In this document: positions 1 to 5,294 of the stretch, one piece after another
Layout of the letters: every line of letters starts with the position of its first letter
Position numbering within the stretch: the first letter of the stretch is position 1
From: an uncultured Clostridia bacterium
GTDB taxonomy: Bacteria > Bacillota > Clostridia > Lachnospirales > CAMVHY01
Direction: 5' to 3'
Length of the DNA stretch: 7,595 nt
NCBI GenBank assembly: GCA_946415665.1
Contig: CAMKTI010000085.1
Coordinates: 1 to 7,595 of the forward strand
The notes under the pieces: generated by a model
What the model saw: only the letters and a program-made list of their open reading frames with translations
Told to the model about the DNA's origin: nothing
Databases searched by the model: none
Program-made: the position numbers and the translations under genes

Positions 1-350
1 CGTTCGTCAGTTAAATCAGCTATAAATTGTGTCAAAAATTTCTTATTAGTCATTTTTTGCGAATCAGCTTTATATTTATCAACTTCTAAATTCATTCTCC
101 ATGTTCCAGGTGGAAATTTAGGTGGAAATTTGTTTGAGGTAATAAATGAGCCTTCTCCTTGCAAATTCGAAAACAACGACAGCAGCATCTCACCGCTACA
201 AACCTGCCTGAATTCTTCATTCTCTTGATTGTAGTAATCGGTGTATGTAACAAGAACATACCATCTGTTTGCAGCTTTACTGTGCCCAATACTACCTGCT
301 ATTAGCTCATAAGTAGAATTCAATTGATCATCAGTACTTAGATTTTCCAT
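1..350 (-). CDS. Hypothetical protein, N-terminal part; paralog of the 623-1570 membrane protein (3' end outside window)
   Basis: An uninterrupted minus-strand frame runs from ATG at 350 to the window edge, giving 116 visible codons beginning MENLSTDDQLNS. The start is set by an AGGAGA Shine-Dalgarno site (359-364) 8-9 nt upstream, a strong promoter at 442-470 and a leader homologous to that of the next gene. The visible part is soluble, with no signal peptide or membrane segment. It resembles the protein at 623-1570: YKADSQKMTNKKFLTQFI here matches YQSKFKEMTNREFLKKFI there, and GEMLLSLFSNL matches SEIIRNLFSDL. In the paralog this block comes just before the membrane segments, so the missing part probably holds them (inference). 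The family is not recognised. Although the genes differ strongly, their upstream regions are nearly the same. Confidence 0.8.
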   Translation of the reverse strand, partial: MENLSTDDQLNSTYELIAGSIGHSKAANRWYVLVTYTDYYNQENEEFRQVCSGEMLLSLFSNLQGEGSFITSNKFPPKFPPGTWRMNLEVDKYKADSQKMTNKKFLTQFIADLTDE

Positions 351-358
351 TTTGAATC

Positions 359-364
359 TCTCCT
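359..364 (-). promoter_or_regulatory. Ribosome binding site of the 1-350 gene
   Basis: AGGAGA on the minus strand lies 8 nt before the ATG at 350. It fixes the start of this gene. It is stronger than the corresponding site of the paralog, which is only GGA at 1581-1583. Confidence 0.75.
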
Positions 365-397
365 TTTTTATAAAAAAAACATTTATCAAAAAAAAAT

Positions 398-429
398 GAC
401 GTCTTTTTTACGCGACGTCTTTTTTACTC
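398..429 (-). repeat. Two 16-bp GACGTC tandem repeats in the leader of the 1-350 gene
   Basis: Two consecutive 16-bp units start at 398 (GACGTCTTTTTTACGC) and 414 (GACGTCTTTTTTACTC). GACGTC is its own reverse complement, so the two units can pair as a 6-bp stem with a 10-nt loop, followed by T runs on either strand. The unit nearest the promoter begins 22 nt below the -10 box. The paralog's leader has three units and the plus-strand promoter copies have one GACGTC each. The array could be an operator, an RNA hairpin or a weak attenuator. Confidence 0.85.
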
Positions 430-441
430 TCCACAATACTT

Positions 442-470
442 ATTTTAAAACAAAATCTTTTATTTGTCAA
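442..470 (-). promoter_or_regulatory. Sigma70-type promoter of the 1-350 gene
   Basis: Minus-strand -35 box TTGACA (465-470), 17-bp spacer and -10 box TAAAAT (442-447). Start of transcription is expected near 435, giving a leader of about 85 nt. The sequence GATTACCTC directly upstream of the -35 box is shared with the three sister promoters at 1681-1709, 4567-4595 and 5066-5094. A perfect -35 box and ideal spacing predict strong basal activity. Confidence 0.85.
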
Positions 471-524
471 GAGGTAATCAAAATTTTTTTATAATAATCA
501 ATTTCCTCACAAATTATTTTATCA

Positions 525-560
525 GAAAAAAAAATAAAGCCAAAATTTTTTAGCTTTATC
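525..560 (-). terminator. Intrinsic terminator downstream of the 623-1570 gene
   Basis: The 7-bp inverted repeat ATAAAGC (534-540) / GCTTTAT (553-559) has an inner AAAA/TTTT pairing. On the minus strand it is followed by nine T (526-534). It ends transcripts of the 623-1570 gene, and before the deletion it would have served a uvrA copy. On the plus strand it is followed by a shorter T run (561-566), so weak two-way action is possible. The same hairpin follows the intact uvrA at 1765-1799. Confidence 0.85.
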
Positions 561-578
561 TTTTTTACATCAAACATA

Positions 579-623
579 TTAAATAAATTTTCCACCGCTC
601 GATTTCATGCCGATTATATAATC
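579..623 (-). pseudogene. Relic of the 3' end of a second uvrA copy
   Basis: On the minus strand, 623-579 reads DYIIGMKSSGGKFI then TAA. The intact UvrA ends with DYIIDMGPGGGKSGG, about 20 more residues, then TGKFI-stop. The relic keeps both outer blocks in frame and lacks the part between. Homology continues past the stop through the 3' untranslated stretch into the terminator, as downstream of the real uvrA. The relic has no start of its own: its left edge is fused to the stop codon (TAG, 623-625) of the membrane-protein gene. It is short, so chance contributes to the DYII block. The GKFI-stop plus trailer match is the firm part. Confidence 0.75.
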
Positions 624-1570
624 TATTCTTCTTTATCCTCTTCATTGTTACCTTTTTCTATTTTAATGTTACTTTTCTCTGCATCATCCTTTTTCGTGTT
701 TGCATCTTTTATTTTTTCGTCTATCGATTGTTCCTCGTAAATTCTTTTTTTATTTGAAGATATTTTTTTTTGCGTAAGATCAAATGTATCAAGATATTGG
801 TTGATTTCACCAACAAGATTAAAAAAATCATCTATATCTGTTCCATATTTTTGGCGTATTGGGTAAACCGACACATATGACAAAATAGTTGAGATAAGCG
901 AAGCAATTACCGCAATACCTAAAATAATTGCCGATGGAATTAGTACAGCAAGCGATAAATGAAAAACCAAAGAACAAATTAAACCTGCCCAAGCACACAT
1001 AACTAAAATACCTATAAAACATGTAAGTTTTGAACCTGCTGATATGCCATAAAGGAGCCAAACAATTCCTGACACTGTGGGAACAAATCCTAAAAAAGCA
1101 AGACATATACGTTTCCATTTCGGCATTGCACGAAATAGTTTATTTAAATCAATCTTCTGTTTTATAAATTTCTTTAAAAATTCACGATTCGTCATTTCTT
1201 TAAACTTTGATTGGTACTTATTAAAACTTGGCTGATCCTTTATAACATCCTCAACTGTTTTACCAGTCAACACTATAAAAGTCGCCTTGCCGAACGCATT
1301 GTTAGGTCGTTGATTTATTTCTAGAGCCTTACAATAAATCCCGGTTTTATCGTACACATCTTGATCATCTGTAAATTTATTTTTTTTCTCCAAATCAGAA
1401 AACAAATTTCTAATAATCTCAGATTCGACTAATTTTAAATTTTCTTCTTCAGAAACCATTGTCCACGCAGAAGGAAATGGCATTTTCATTAAAACTGAAC
1501 AAAACTTATCTATTTTGCTCCCAATTGTTTCATTTTCACCATTAACATCAATTTTCTCTTTCTCTTCCAT
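623..1570 (-). CDS. Membrane protein of unknown function, 315 aa
   Basis: The family is not recognised. The protein (MEEKEKIDVNGEN...) has a soluble N-terminal region of about 150 residues, then three or four hydrophobic segments at roughly 155-178, 182-203 and 205-237 (the last long enough for two short spans). A highly charged C-terminal tail of about 75 residues follows, rich in Lys and Glu (KKISSNKKRIYEEQ...EEDKEE). There is no signal peptide, so both soluble ends probably face the same side. The frame stays open upstream to 1675 through a TTG codon, but that stretch is the GACGTC-repeat leader. ATG at 1570, with GGA 10 nt upstream, matches the arrangement in the paralog at 1-350. The gene has its own promoter (1681-1709). 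Its stop codon sits exactly at the join with the uvrA relic, so the C-terminus may be shortened or acquired. Residues 119-136 carry the block shared with the paralog. Confidence 0.88.
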   Translation of the reverse strand: MEEKEKIDVNGENETIGSKIDKFCSVLMKMPFPSAWTMVSEEENLKLVESEIIRNLFSDLEKKNKFTDDQDVYDKTGIYCKALEINQRPNNAFGKATFIVLTGKTVEDVIKDQPSFNKYQSKFKEMTNREFLKKFIKQKIDLNKLFRAMPKWKRICLAFLGFVPTVSGIVWLLYGISAGSKLTCFIGILVMCAWAGLICSLVFHLSLAVLIPSAIILGIAVIASLISTILSYVSVYPIRQKYGTDIDDFFNLVGEINQYLDTFDLTQKKISSNKKRIYEEQSIDEKIKDANTKKDDAEKSNIKIEKGNNEEDKEE

Positions 1571-1620
1571 TTTTTTATTTTCCTTTTTTATAAAAAAAAT
1601 ATTTATCAATAAAAAAAAAT

Positions 1621-1668
1621 GACGTCTTTTTTTCGCGACGTCTTTTTTTCGCGACGTCTTTTTTTCAC
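1621..1668 (-). repeat. Three 16-bp GACGTC tandem repeats in the leader of the 623-1570 gene
   Basis: Units start at 1621, 1637 and 1653: GACGTCTTTTTTTCGC twice, then a variant ending CAC. The array lies within the transcribed leader, its promoter-proximal GACGTC 22 nt below the -10 box. The different copy number from the sister array (two units at 398-429) suggests gain and loss by slippage. Every pair of units can form a GACGTC/GACGTC stem. Confidence 0.88.
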
Positions 1669-1680
1669 TCCCCAATATTA

Positions 1681-1709
1681 ATTTTAAAACAAAATTTTTT
1701 ATTTGTCAA
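1681..1709 (-). promoter_or_regulatory. Sigma70-type promoter of the 623-1570 gene
   Basis: Minus-strand -35 TTGACA (1704-1709), 17-bp spacer, -10 TAAAAT (1681-1686). Start of transcription is expected near 1674, giving a leader of about 104 nt. The promoter lies downstream of the uvrA terminator, so the membrane-protein gene is a separate transcription unit and not an operon partner of uvrA. Confidence 0.85.
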
Positions 1710-1764
1710 GAGGTAATTCAAATTTTTTTATAAAAATTAAGTTTCTCACAAATTATTTTATCAG

Positions 1765-1799
1765 AAAAAAAAATAAAGCCAAAATCTTTTAGCTTTATC
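1765..1799 (-). terminator. Intrinsic terminator of uvrA
   Basis: Inverted repeat ATAAAGC (1773-1779) / GCTTTAT (1792-1798), followed on the minus strand by a run of nine T (1765-1773). The stem begins 20 nt beyond the uvrA stop codon. Confidence 0.87.
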
Positions 1800-1817
1800 C
1801 TTTATAAATCAAATATA

Positions 1818-4295
1818 TTAAATAAATTTTCCCGTGATGCTATTTTTATTTTTTTTAATTAAATCAGGTGGACCAACCGCAACAATTTCGCCGCCTGATT
1901 TTCCTCCGCCTGGTCCCATATCAATTATATAATCTGCATTTCTTATAAAATCCAAATCATGTTCGATTACCACAATCGTTGCTTTGTTTTTAATTAACAC
2001 TTCAAAAACGTCAATTAATTTTTTTGTATCCAACGGATGTAATCCAATCGTTGGCTCATCAAATACAAAAATACTATCTCCCTGCGTTTTATTTATTTCA
2101 TTCGATAATTTTAATCTTTGTGCTTCGCCTCCAGATAAACTTGGAGTGCTTTCTCCTAAAGTTAAATATCCTAATCCAAGTTCCTGCAAAATTTTTAAGC
2201 GACTAAAAATATTTTTTTCATCACAAAAAAAATCCAGTGCTGAATTTATTTCCATTGACATTATTTCCGGCAAAGATTTTTCTACACCCTTTTTATTTTT
2301 ATAAATAATTTTATAAGCATCTTTTTTATATCTCGAGCCATTACATTTTGGACAAATTATTTCGACATCTGGCAAAAATTGTACATCTAATTTTATAATT
2401 CCTGTTCCATCACAATTTTCACATCTTAAAATTCCTGTATTATAAGAAAAATCTCCTGCTTTATATTTACCAACTCGCGAATAAATTTTTCTTAGCTCAT
2501 CATGAATATTTGCATATGTTGCAATCGTTGATCTTATATTAATTCCGATTGGTGTCGCATCAATTAATTTTATTTTATTTATTCCGGGCGCTTTAATTTC
2601 AAAAATATGCTCAGGTAATTTTTTTTTCTCGCTCAAATTTTTTATTGCCGGCACAAGACTTTCTAATATCAAAGTAGTTTTTCCTGAACCAGAAACTCCT
2701 GTCACAACAGTTAATTTTTCTTTTGGAATTTTAACTTTCATTGGCTTAACCGTATGTATTTTTCCAATCGATAAATAAATTTCTCCGTGCTCAAAAATTT
2801 TTTCTTCCGTCATACTTTTTTTTATTAACTTATTTTCATCCAAAAAAAATTTTCCTATCCGCGATTTTTTATCTTTTTTTATATTTTCAAGTGTTCCTTG
2901 AAAAATAACTTCGCCACCATTTTTTCCTGCTTCCGGCCCCATTTCAATTATCCAATCACATTCTTTTAATATTTGCGTATCATGATCAACCAAAACAATC
3001 GAATTCCCATCACGAATTAAAACCTTAACTATCAAATTCAAGCCTGAAATATTTGCAGGATGTAAACCAATCGTTGGCTCGTCTAAAACATATAAAATTC
3101 CTGTTGTTTGATTTCGAACTGCGCGTGCAATTTGAATCCTTTGTAATTCTCCGGTCGAAAGCGTCAAAGACGGTCGATCCAAAGAAATATATCCTAAACC
3201 TAAATTTATTAACGGTTTTGCAACATCAAAAAAATTGGCGCAAAGATTTTTTGCCATTAAATTCATTTCATCCGGTAAACTTTTTGGAATCTCATTAATC
3301 CAATTTATTATTTCCGAAAGAGACATTTCACACGCTTTATCAATCGAAAGATTTTTTATTTTTGGGCTGCGCGCTTTTTCAGAAAATCTTGTTCCATTAC
3401 ACTTTGGACAAATATCTTGCTTTAAAAATTTTTCAACGCGCTTCATTCCTTTTTCATCTTTAACTTTTGCCAAAGCATTTTCGACTGTATAAATCGCATT
3501 GTAATAAGTAAAATCCATTTCGCCAGCAACATTAGAATTTTTTGCTTTATATAAAATATGTTTTTTTTCTGCCGGCCCGTTATAAACAATATTTTTTTCT
3601 TTCTCTGTCAACATATAAAACGGAATATCTGTTCTAACACCCATTTCGCGACAAACATCTGTCATTAAAGACCACATTAAAGAATTCCACGGAGCAACTG
3701 CACCCTGCTCAATTGTTAAATTTTTATCCGGCACAAGTTTTTCGATATCAACTTTATAAGTCATACCGGTTCCATTACAAAATTCACACGCTCCTTGACT
3801 ATTGAAAGCAATTTCTTCAGCGCTTGGAGCGTAAAAATGCACATGACATTCCGGACAAATTAATTCTTTTCCCCACGCAACTAAAATACTCGGTTTTAAA
3901 TAATGTTTATTCGGACAACAATGATTTGCTAAACGAGAATATATTAAGCGCAAAATATTTAATAATTCTGTCGACGTTCCAAAAGTTGATCTAATTCCCG
4001 GAACATTTGGTCTTTGATGCAAAGCAATAGCAGCAGGAATATATTTTATTTCATCCAAATTTGCTTTTGATGCTTGAGTCATGCGACGGCGTGTGTATGT
4101 CGAAAGCGATTCAAGATAACGACGCGATCCTTCCGCATACAAAATTCCTAGTGCCAACGAAGATTTTCCTGAACCGGAAACTCCTGCTATCCCAACAATT
4201 TTATTTAATGGAACATCAAGATTGATATTTTGTAAGTTGTGTACCCGAGCACCACGAATTTTTATTCTGTCCGGAATATTATTTTTTTCACTCAT
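1818..4295 (-). CDS. uvrA: UvrA-family ABC ATPase, UvrA2-like (no UvrB-binding domain), 825 aa
   Basis: A complete UvrA-type twin ABC ATPase. NBD1 has Walker A GVSGSGKSS (38-46), zinc finger CxxC-19-CxxC (C147, C150, C170, C173), a further CxxC (296-299), signature LSTGE (379-383) and Walker B ILYVLDEP (400-407). NBD2 has Walker A GVSGSGKTT (533-541), zinc finger C625/C628/C648/C651, signature LSGGE (720-724), Walker B IFVFDEP (742-748) and EHD (778-780). Canonical UvrA is about 940 residues, with roughly 110-120 residues of UvrB-binding domain before the first zinc finger. Here the finger begins at 147, leaving no room for it, as in UvrA2 proteins. Such proteins bind DNA and some are linked to drug or damage tolerance, so classical UvrABC repair is doubtful. 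The NBD1 signature LSTGE departs from LSGGE. I chose ATG 4295, with GGAG (4305-4308) 9 nt upstream, over the in-frame GTG at 4310, which overlaps that site. Transcribed alone from 4376-4403. Confidence 0.96.
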   Translation of the reverse strand: MSEKNNIPDRIKIRGARVHNLQNINLDVPLNKIVGIAGVSGSGKSSLALGILYAEGSRRYLESLSTYTRRRMTQASKANLDEIKYIPAAIALHQRPNVPGIRSTFGTSTELLNILRLIYSRLANHCCPNKHYLKPSILVAWGKELICPECHVHFYAPSAEEIAFNSQGACEFCNGTGMTYKVDIEKLVPDKNLTIEQGAVAPWNSLMWSLMTDVCREMGVRTDIPFYMLTEKEKNIVYNGPAEKKHILYKAKNSNVAGEMDFTYYNAIYTVENALAKVKDEKGMKRVEKFLKQDICPKCNGTRFSEKARSPKIKNLSIDKACEMSLSEIINWINEIPKSLPDEMNLMAKNLCANFFDVAKPLINLGLGYISLDRPSLTLSTGELQRIQIARAVRNQTTGILYVLDEPTIGLHPANISGLNLIVKVLIRDGNSIVLVDHDTQILKECDWIIEMGPEAGKNGGEVIFQGTLENIKKDKKSRIGKFFLDENKLIKKSMTEEKIFEHGEIYLSIGKIHTVKPMKVKIPKEKLTVVTGVSGSGKTTLILESLVPAIKNLSEKKKLPEHIFEIKAPGINKIKLIDATPIGINIRSTIATYANIHDELRKIYSRVGKYKAGDFSYNTGILRCENCDGTGIIKLDVQFLPDVEIICPKCNGSRYKKDAYKIIYKNKKGVEKSLPEIMSMEINSALDFFCDEKNIFSRLKILQELGLGYLTLGESTPSLSGGEAQRLKLSNEINKTQGDSIFVFDEPTIGLHPLDTKKLIDVFEVLIKNKATIVVIEHDLDFIRNADYIIDMGPGGGKSGGEIVAVGPPDLIKKNKNSITGKFI

Positions 4296-4304
4296 AATTT
4301 TTTT

Positions 4305-4308
4305 CTCC
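4305..4308 (-). promoter_or_regulatory. Ribosome binding site deciding the uvrA start
   Basis: GGAG on the minus strand is 9 nt before ATG 4295. The alternative GTG at 4310 overlaps this motif and has no site of its own. The duplicated copy B has GGTGGG at the matching place before ATG 4795. Confidence 0.8.
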
Positions 4309-4375
4309 ACTATTAAAATATTTTTTACACGCTGATTTTATTTAAAAATATTTTTTTTGGCAATTAAATTTTTTT

Positions 4376-4403
4376 ATATTACACCATAAAGACTACGTTT
4401 CAA
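4376..4403 (-). promoter_or_regulatory. Putative promoter of uvrA, with an inverted repeat around the -35 box
   Basis: Minus-strand TTGAAA (4398-4403), 16-bp spacer, TAATAT (4376-4381). Start of transcription is expected near 4369, about 75 nt before ATG 4295. The inverted repeat AAAGAC (4388-4393) / GTCTTT (4414-4419) brackets the -35 box and could be an operator. The same promoter occurs in copy B at 4875-4902, where it would read the truncated fragment. Confidence 0.6.
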
Positions 4404-4566
4404 TATAAATATTGTCTTTTTATAAAAAATGTTTTTGTGGATATAAACGATTGCACGGCAGTACAAATTAAAATTTAGATAACAACGAATCAATAAAACA
4501 AAAATTTTTAGCCATCAAAAAATACTTGCCTGTATGTAAAATTGATAAAAAAATTTTGATTACCTC

Positions 4567-4595
4567 TTGACAAATAAAAATTTTTGTTTTAAAAT
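4567..4595 (+). promoter_or_regulatory. Rightward copy of the shared promoter, in duplication copy A
   Basis: TTGACA (4567-4572), 17-bp spacer, TAAAAT (4590-4595), preceded by GATTACCTC and followed 21 nt later by GACGTC (4617-4622). It is the same cassette as at 442-470 and 1681-1709 but inverted. It fires into the antisense of the uvrA 5' relic and has no real gene directly downstream. With copy B present it probably became an orphan after the duplication. Confidence 0.75.
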
Positions 4596-4600
4596 TAATT

Positions 4601-4795
4601 TTAGGGAGGATTGAGTGACGTCGAGTTAAATAATATTATTTTTTTGTCTACAAAATATTTGACATGTCCAAGCTCATTAAAATCCTTTATCCCAACAATT
4701 TTATTTAATGGAACATCAAGATTAATATTTTTTAAGTTATGTACTCGCGCACCACGAATTTTTATTTTCTCTGGAATGTTATTTTTTTCGCTCAT
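4601..4795 (-). pseudogene. Truncated uvrA 5' fragment with unrelated tail
   Basis: Minus-strand ATG 4795 starts MSEKNNIPEKIKIRGARVHN and stays homologous to UvrA residues 1-36, with D9E, R10K and Q22K as the only amino-acid changes. It breaks immediately before the Walker A loop. From 4687 leftwards the frame reads 28 unrelated residues (KDFNELGH...) from the neighbouring repeat and stops at 4601. The product would be 64 aa with no ATP-binding motif. It keeps a promoter (4875-4902) and a ribosome site, so it may be transcribed, but it is not expected to work as UvrA. About seven of some ten coding differences are silent and the three replacements are conservative, suggesting the fragment diverged while part of a working gene. 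Confidence 0.88.
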
Positions 4796-4874
4796 ATCTT
4801 TTTTCCCACCATTAAAATATTTTTTACGAGCTGATTTTATTTAAAAATATTTTTTTTGGCAATTAAATTTTTTT

Positions 4875-4902
4875 ATATTACACCATAAAGACTACGTTTC
4901 AA
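4875..4902 (-). promoter_or_regulatory. Duplicated uvrA promoter, upstream of the truncated fragment
   Basis: Identical to the uvrA promoter of copy A: TTGAAA (4897-4902), 16-bp spacer, TAATAT (4875-4880), with the AAAGAC/GTCTTT inverted repeat. It would transcribe the 64-codon fragment. With no convincing terminator seen after 4601, it could read on towards the intact uvrA. Confidence 0.5.
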
Positions 4903-5065
4903 TATAAATATTGTCTTTTTATAAAAAATGTTTTTGTGGATATAAACGATTGCACGGCAGTACAAATTAAAATTTAGATAACAACGAATCAATAAAACAA
5001 AAATTTTTAGCCATCAAAAAATACTTGCCTGTATGTAAAATTGATAAAAAAATTTTGATTACCTC

Positions 5066-5094
5066 TTGACAAATAAAAATTTTTGTTTTAAAAT
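5066..5094 (+). promoter_or_regulatory. Sigma70-type promoter facing the long ORF
   Basis: TTGACA (5066-5071), 17-bp spacer, TAAAAT (5089-5094), with GATTACCTC upstream and GACGTC (5116-5121) 21 nt below the -10 box. Start of transcription is expected near 5101, 194 nt before ATG 5295. I see no clear terminator in between. It is the best-matching promoter for the long ORF and belongs to the same family as those of the two membrane-protein genes. Confidence 0.75.
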
Positions 5095-5186
5095 TAATTT
5101 TAGGGAGGATTGAGTGACGTCGAGTTAAATAATATTATTTTTTTGTCTACAAAATATTTGACATGTCCAAGCTCATTAAAATCCTT

Positions 5187-5280
5187 GCTTTTTTGTCAAT
5201 AAAATTATTTTTATAATATTGATTTACAGACAATAATTTGTTAAAATTAAAATATGTTTAAAATAGCTAATAAAAAATCT
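5187..5280 (+). other. AT-rich leader upstream of the long ORF
   Basis: Unique sequence between the end of duplication copy B and the ribosome site of the long ORF. It has weak promoter-like words (TATAAT at 5212-5217, TTTACA at 5223-5228, TAAAAT at 5259-5264), but none has a properly spaced partner. No RNA structure or small gene was recognised. Confidence 0.4.
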
Positions 5281-5286
5281 AGGAGG
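5281..5286 (+). promoter_or_regulatory. Ribosome binding site of the long ORF
   Basis: A perfect AGGAGG lies 8 nt before ATG 5295. It is the strongest Shine-Dalgarno site in the window and settles the start of the long ORF. Confidence 0.9.
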
Positions 5287-5294
5287 GTGATTTT

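Larger units (their letters stand above)
361..592 (-). repeat. Intergenic module copy 1 (uvrA 3' end, terminator, promoter, GACGTC repeats, leader)
   Basis: This stretch is a near copy of 1581-1831 in the same orientation. Both carry, in minus-strand order, the end of a uvrA reading frame, a terminator, a TTGACA-17-TAAAAT promoter, 16-bp GACGTC units and a leader ending at the gene's ribosome binding site. The copies differ by scattered substitutions, small indels and one extra 16-bp unit in copy 2. Similarity falls sharply on entering the downstream membrane-protein gene. The arrangement points to tandem duplication of a larger [uvrA - membrane gene] segment. Confidence 0.9.
1581..1831 (-). 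repeat. Intergenic module copy 2 (uvrA 3' end, terminator, promoter, GACGTC repeats, leader)
   Basis: This is the second copy of the module at 361-592, here joined to the intact uvrA on its right. It shows the ancestral arrangement: uvrA stop codon, 20-nt gap, terminator, promoter, three GACGTC units, leader. Homology between copies begins at the ribosome binding site (1581 versus 361) and runs to the last codons of uvrA (1831 versus 592). Confidence 0.9.
4188..4687. repeat. 500-bp tandem duplication, copy A
   Basis: Copy A covers the first 36 codons of uvrA, its leader and promoter, and a plus-strand promoter with its leader. It is directly followed by copy B (4688-5186). The block 4331-4687 is identical, base for base by eye, to 4830-5186. 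The block 4188-4330 has about 10 substitutions in the coding part, plus further changes and one 1-bp indel in the leader. Confidence 0.95.
4688..5186. repeat. 499-bp tandem duplication, copy B
   Basis: Second unit of the duplication, abutting copy A at 4687/4688. Its left 108 bp is the uvrA 5' fragment, followed by the uvrA leader and promoter and the rightward promoter that faces the long ORF. It ends at 5186, where sequence not shared with copy A begins. Confidence 0.95.

Noticed and set aside
92..289. Minus-strand 65-codon ORF in another frame of the left-hand gene
   Set aside because: TTG start, composition unlike a protein, fully inside the better-supported frame from ATG 350.
398..429. 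CRISPR-like array in the GACGTC repeats
   Set aside because: The 16-bp units are directly adjacent, without unique spacers, and no cas gene is present.
1571..1675. N-terminal extension of the 623-1570 protein from a TTG codon at 1675
   Set aside because: The stretch is the promoter-proximal leader made of GACGTC repeats and A/T runs, homologous to the non-coding leader of the paralog. ATG 1570 has a ribosome site and fits the paralog's layout.
4296..4310. GTG start at 4310 for uvrA
   Set aside because: The GTG overlaps the GGAG ribosome site that serves ATG 4295 and has no ribosome site of its own.
4615..4629. Four-codon ORF GTG-ACG-TCG-AGT-TAA behind GGGAGG as a leader peptide
   Set aside because: The GGGAG stretch is part of the conserved promoter start region also present where no such ORF exists. 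No regulatory codons or attenuator stem follow.
4611..4844. Plus-strand ORF of 77 codons starting with TTG
   Set aside because: It reads antisense through the uvrA 5' relic, the start is only 1-2 nt from GGGAGG, and in copy B the same frame ends after 30 codons. No protein-like conservation.
5158..5182. TTGACA followed by TAAAAT as another promoter for the long ORF
   Set aside because: The spacer is only 13 bp, too short for a working sigma70 promoter.
4188..5186. Duplication as an insertion sequence or miniature mobile element
   Set aside because: No terminal inverted repeats, target-site duplication or transposase. The boundaries fit a plain tandem duplication that cuts inside uvrA.
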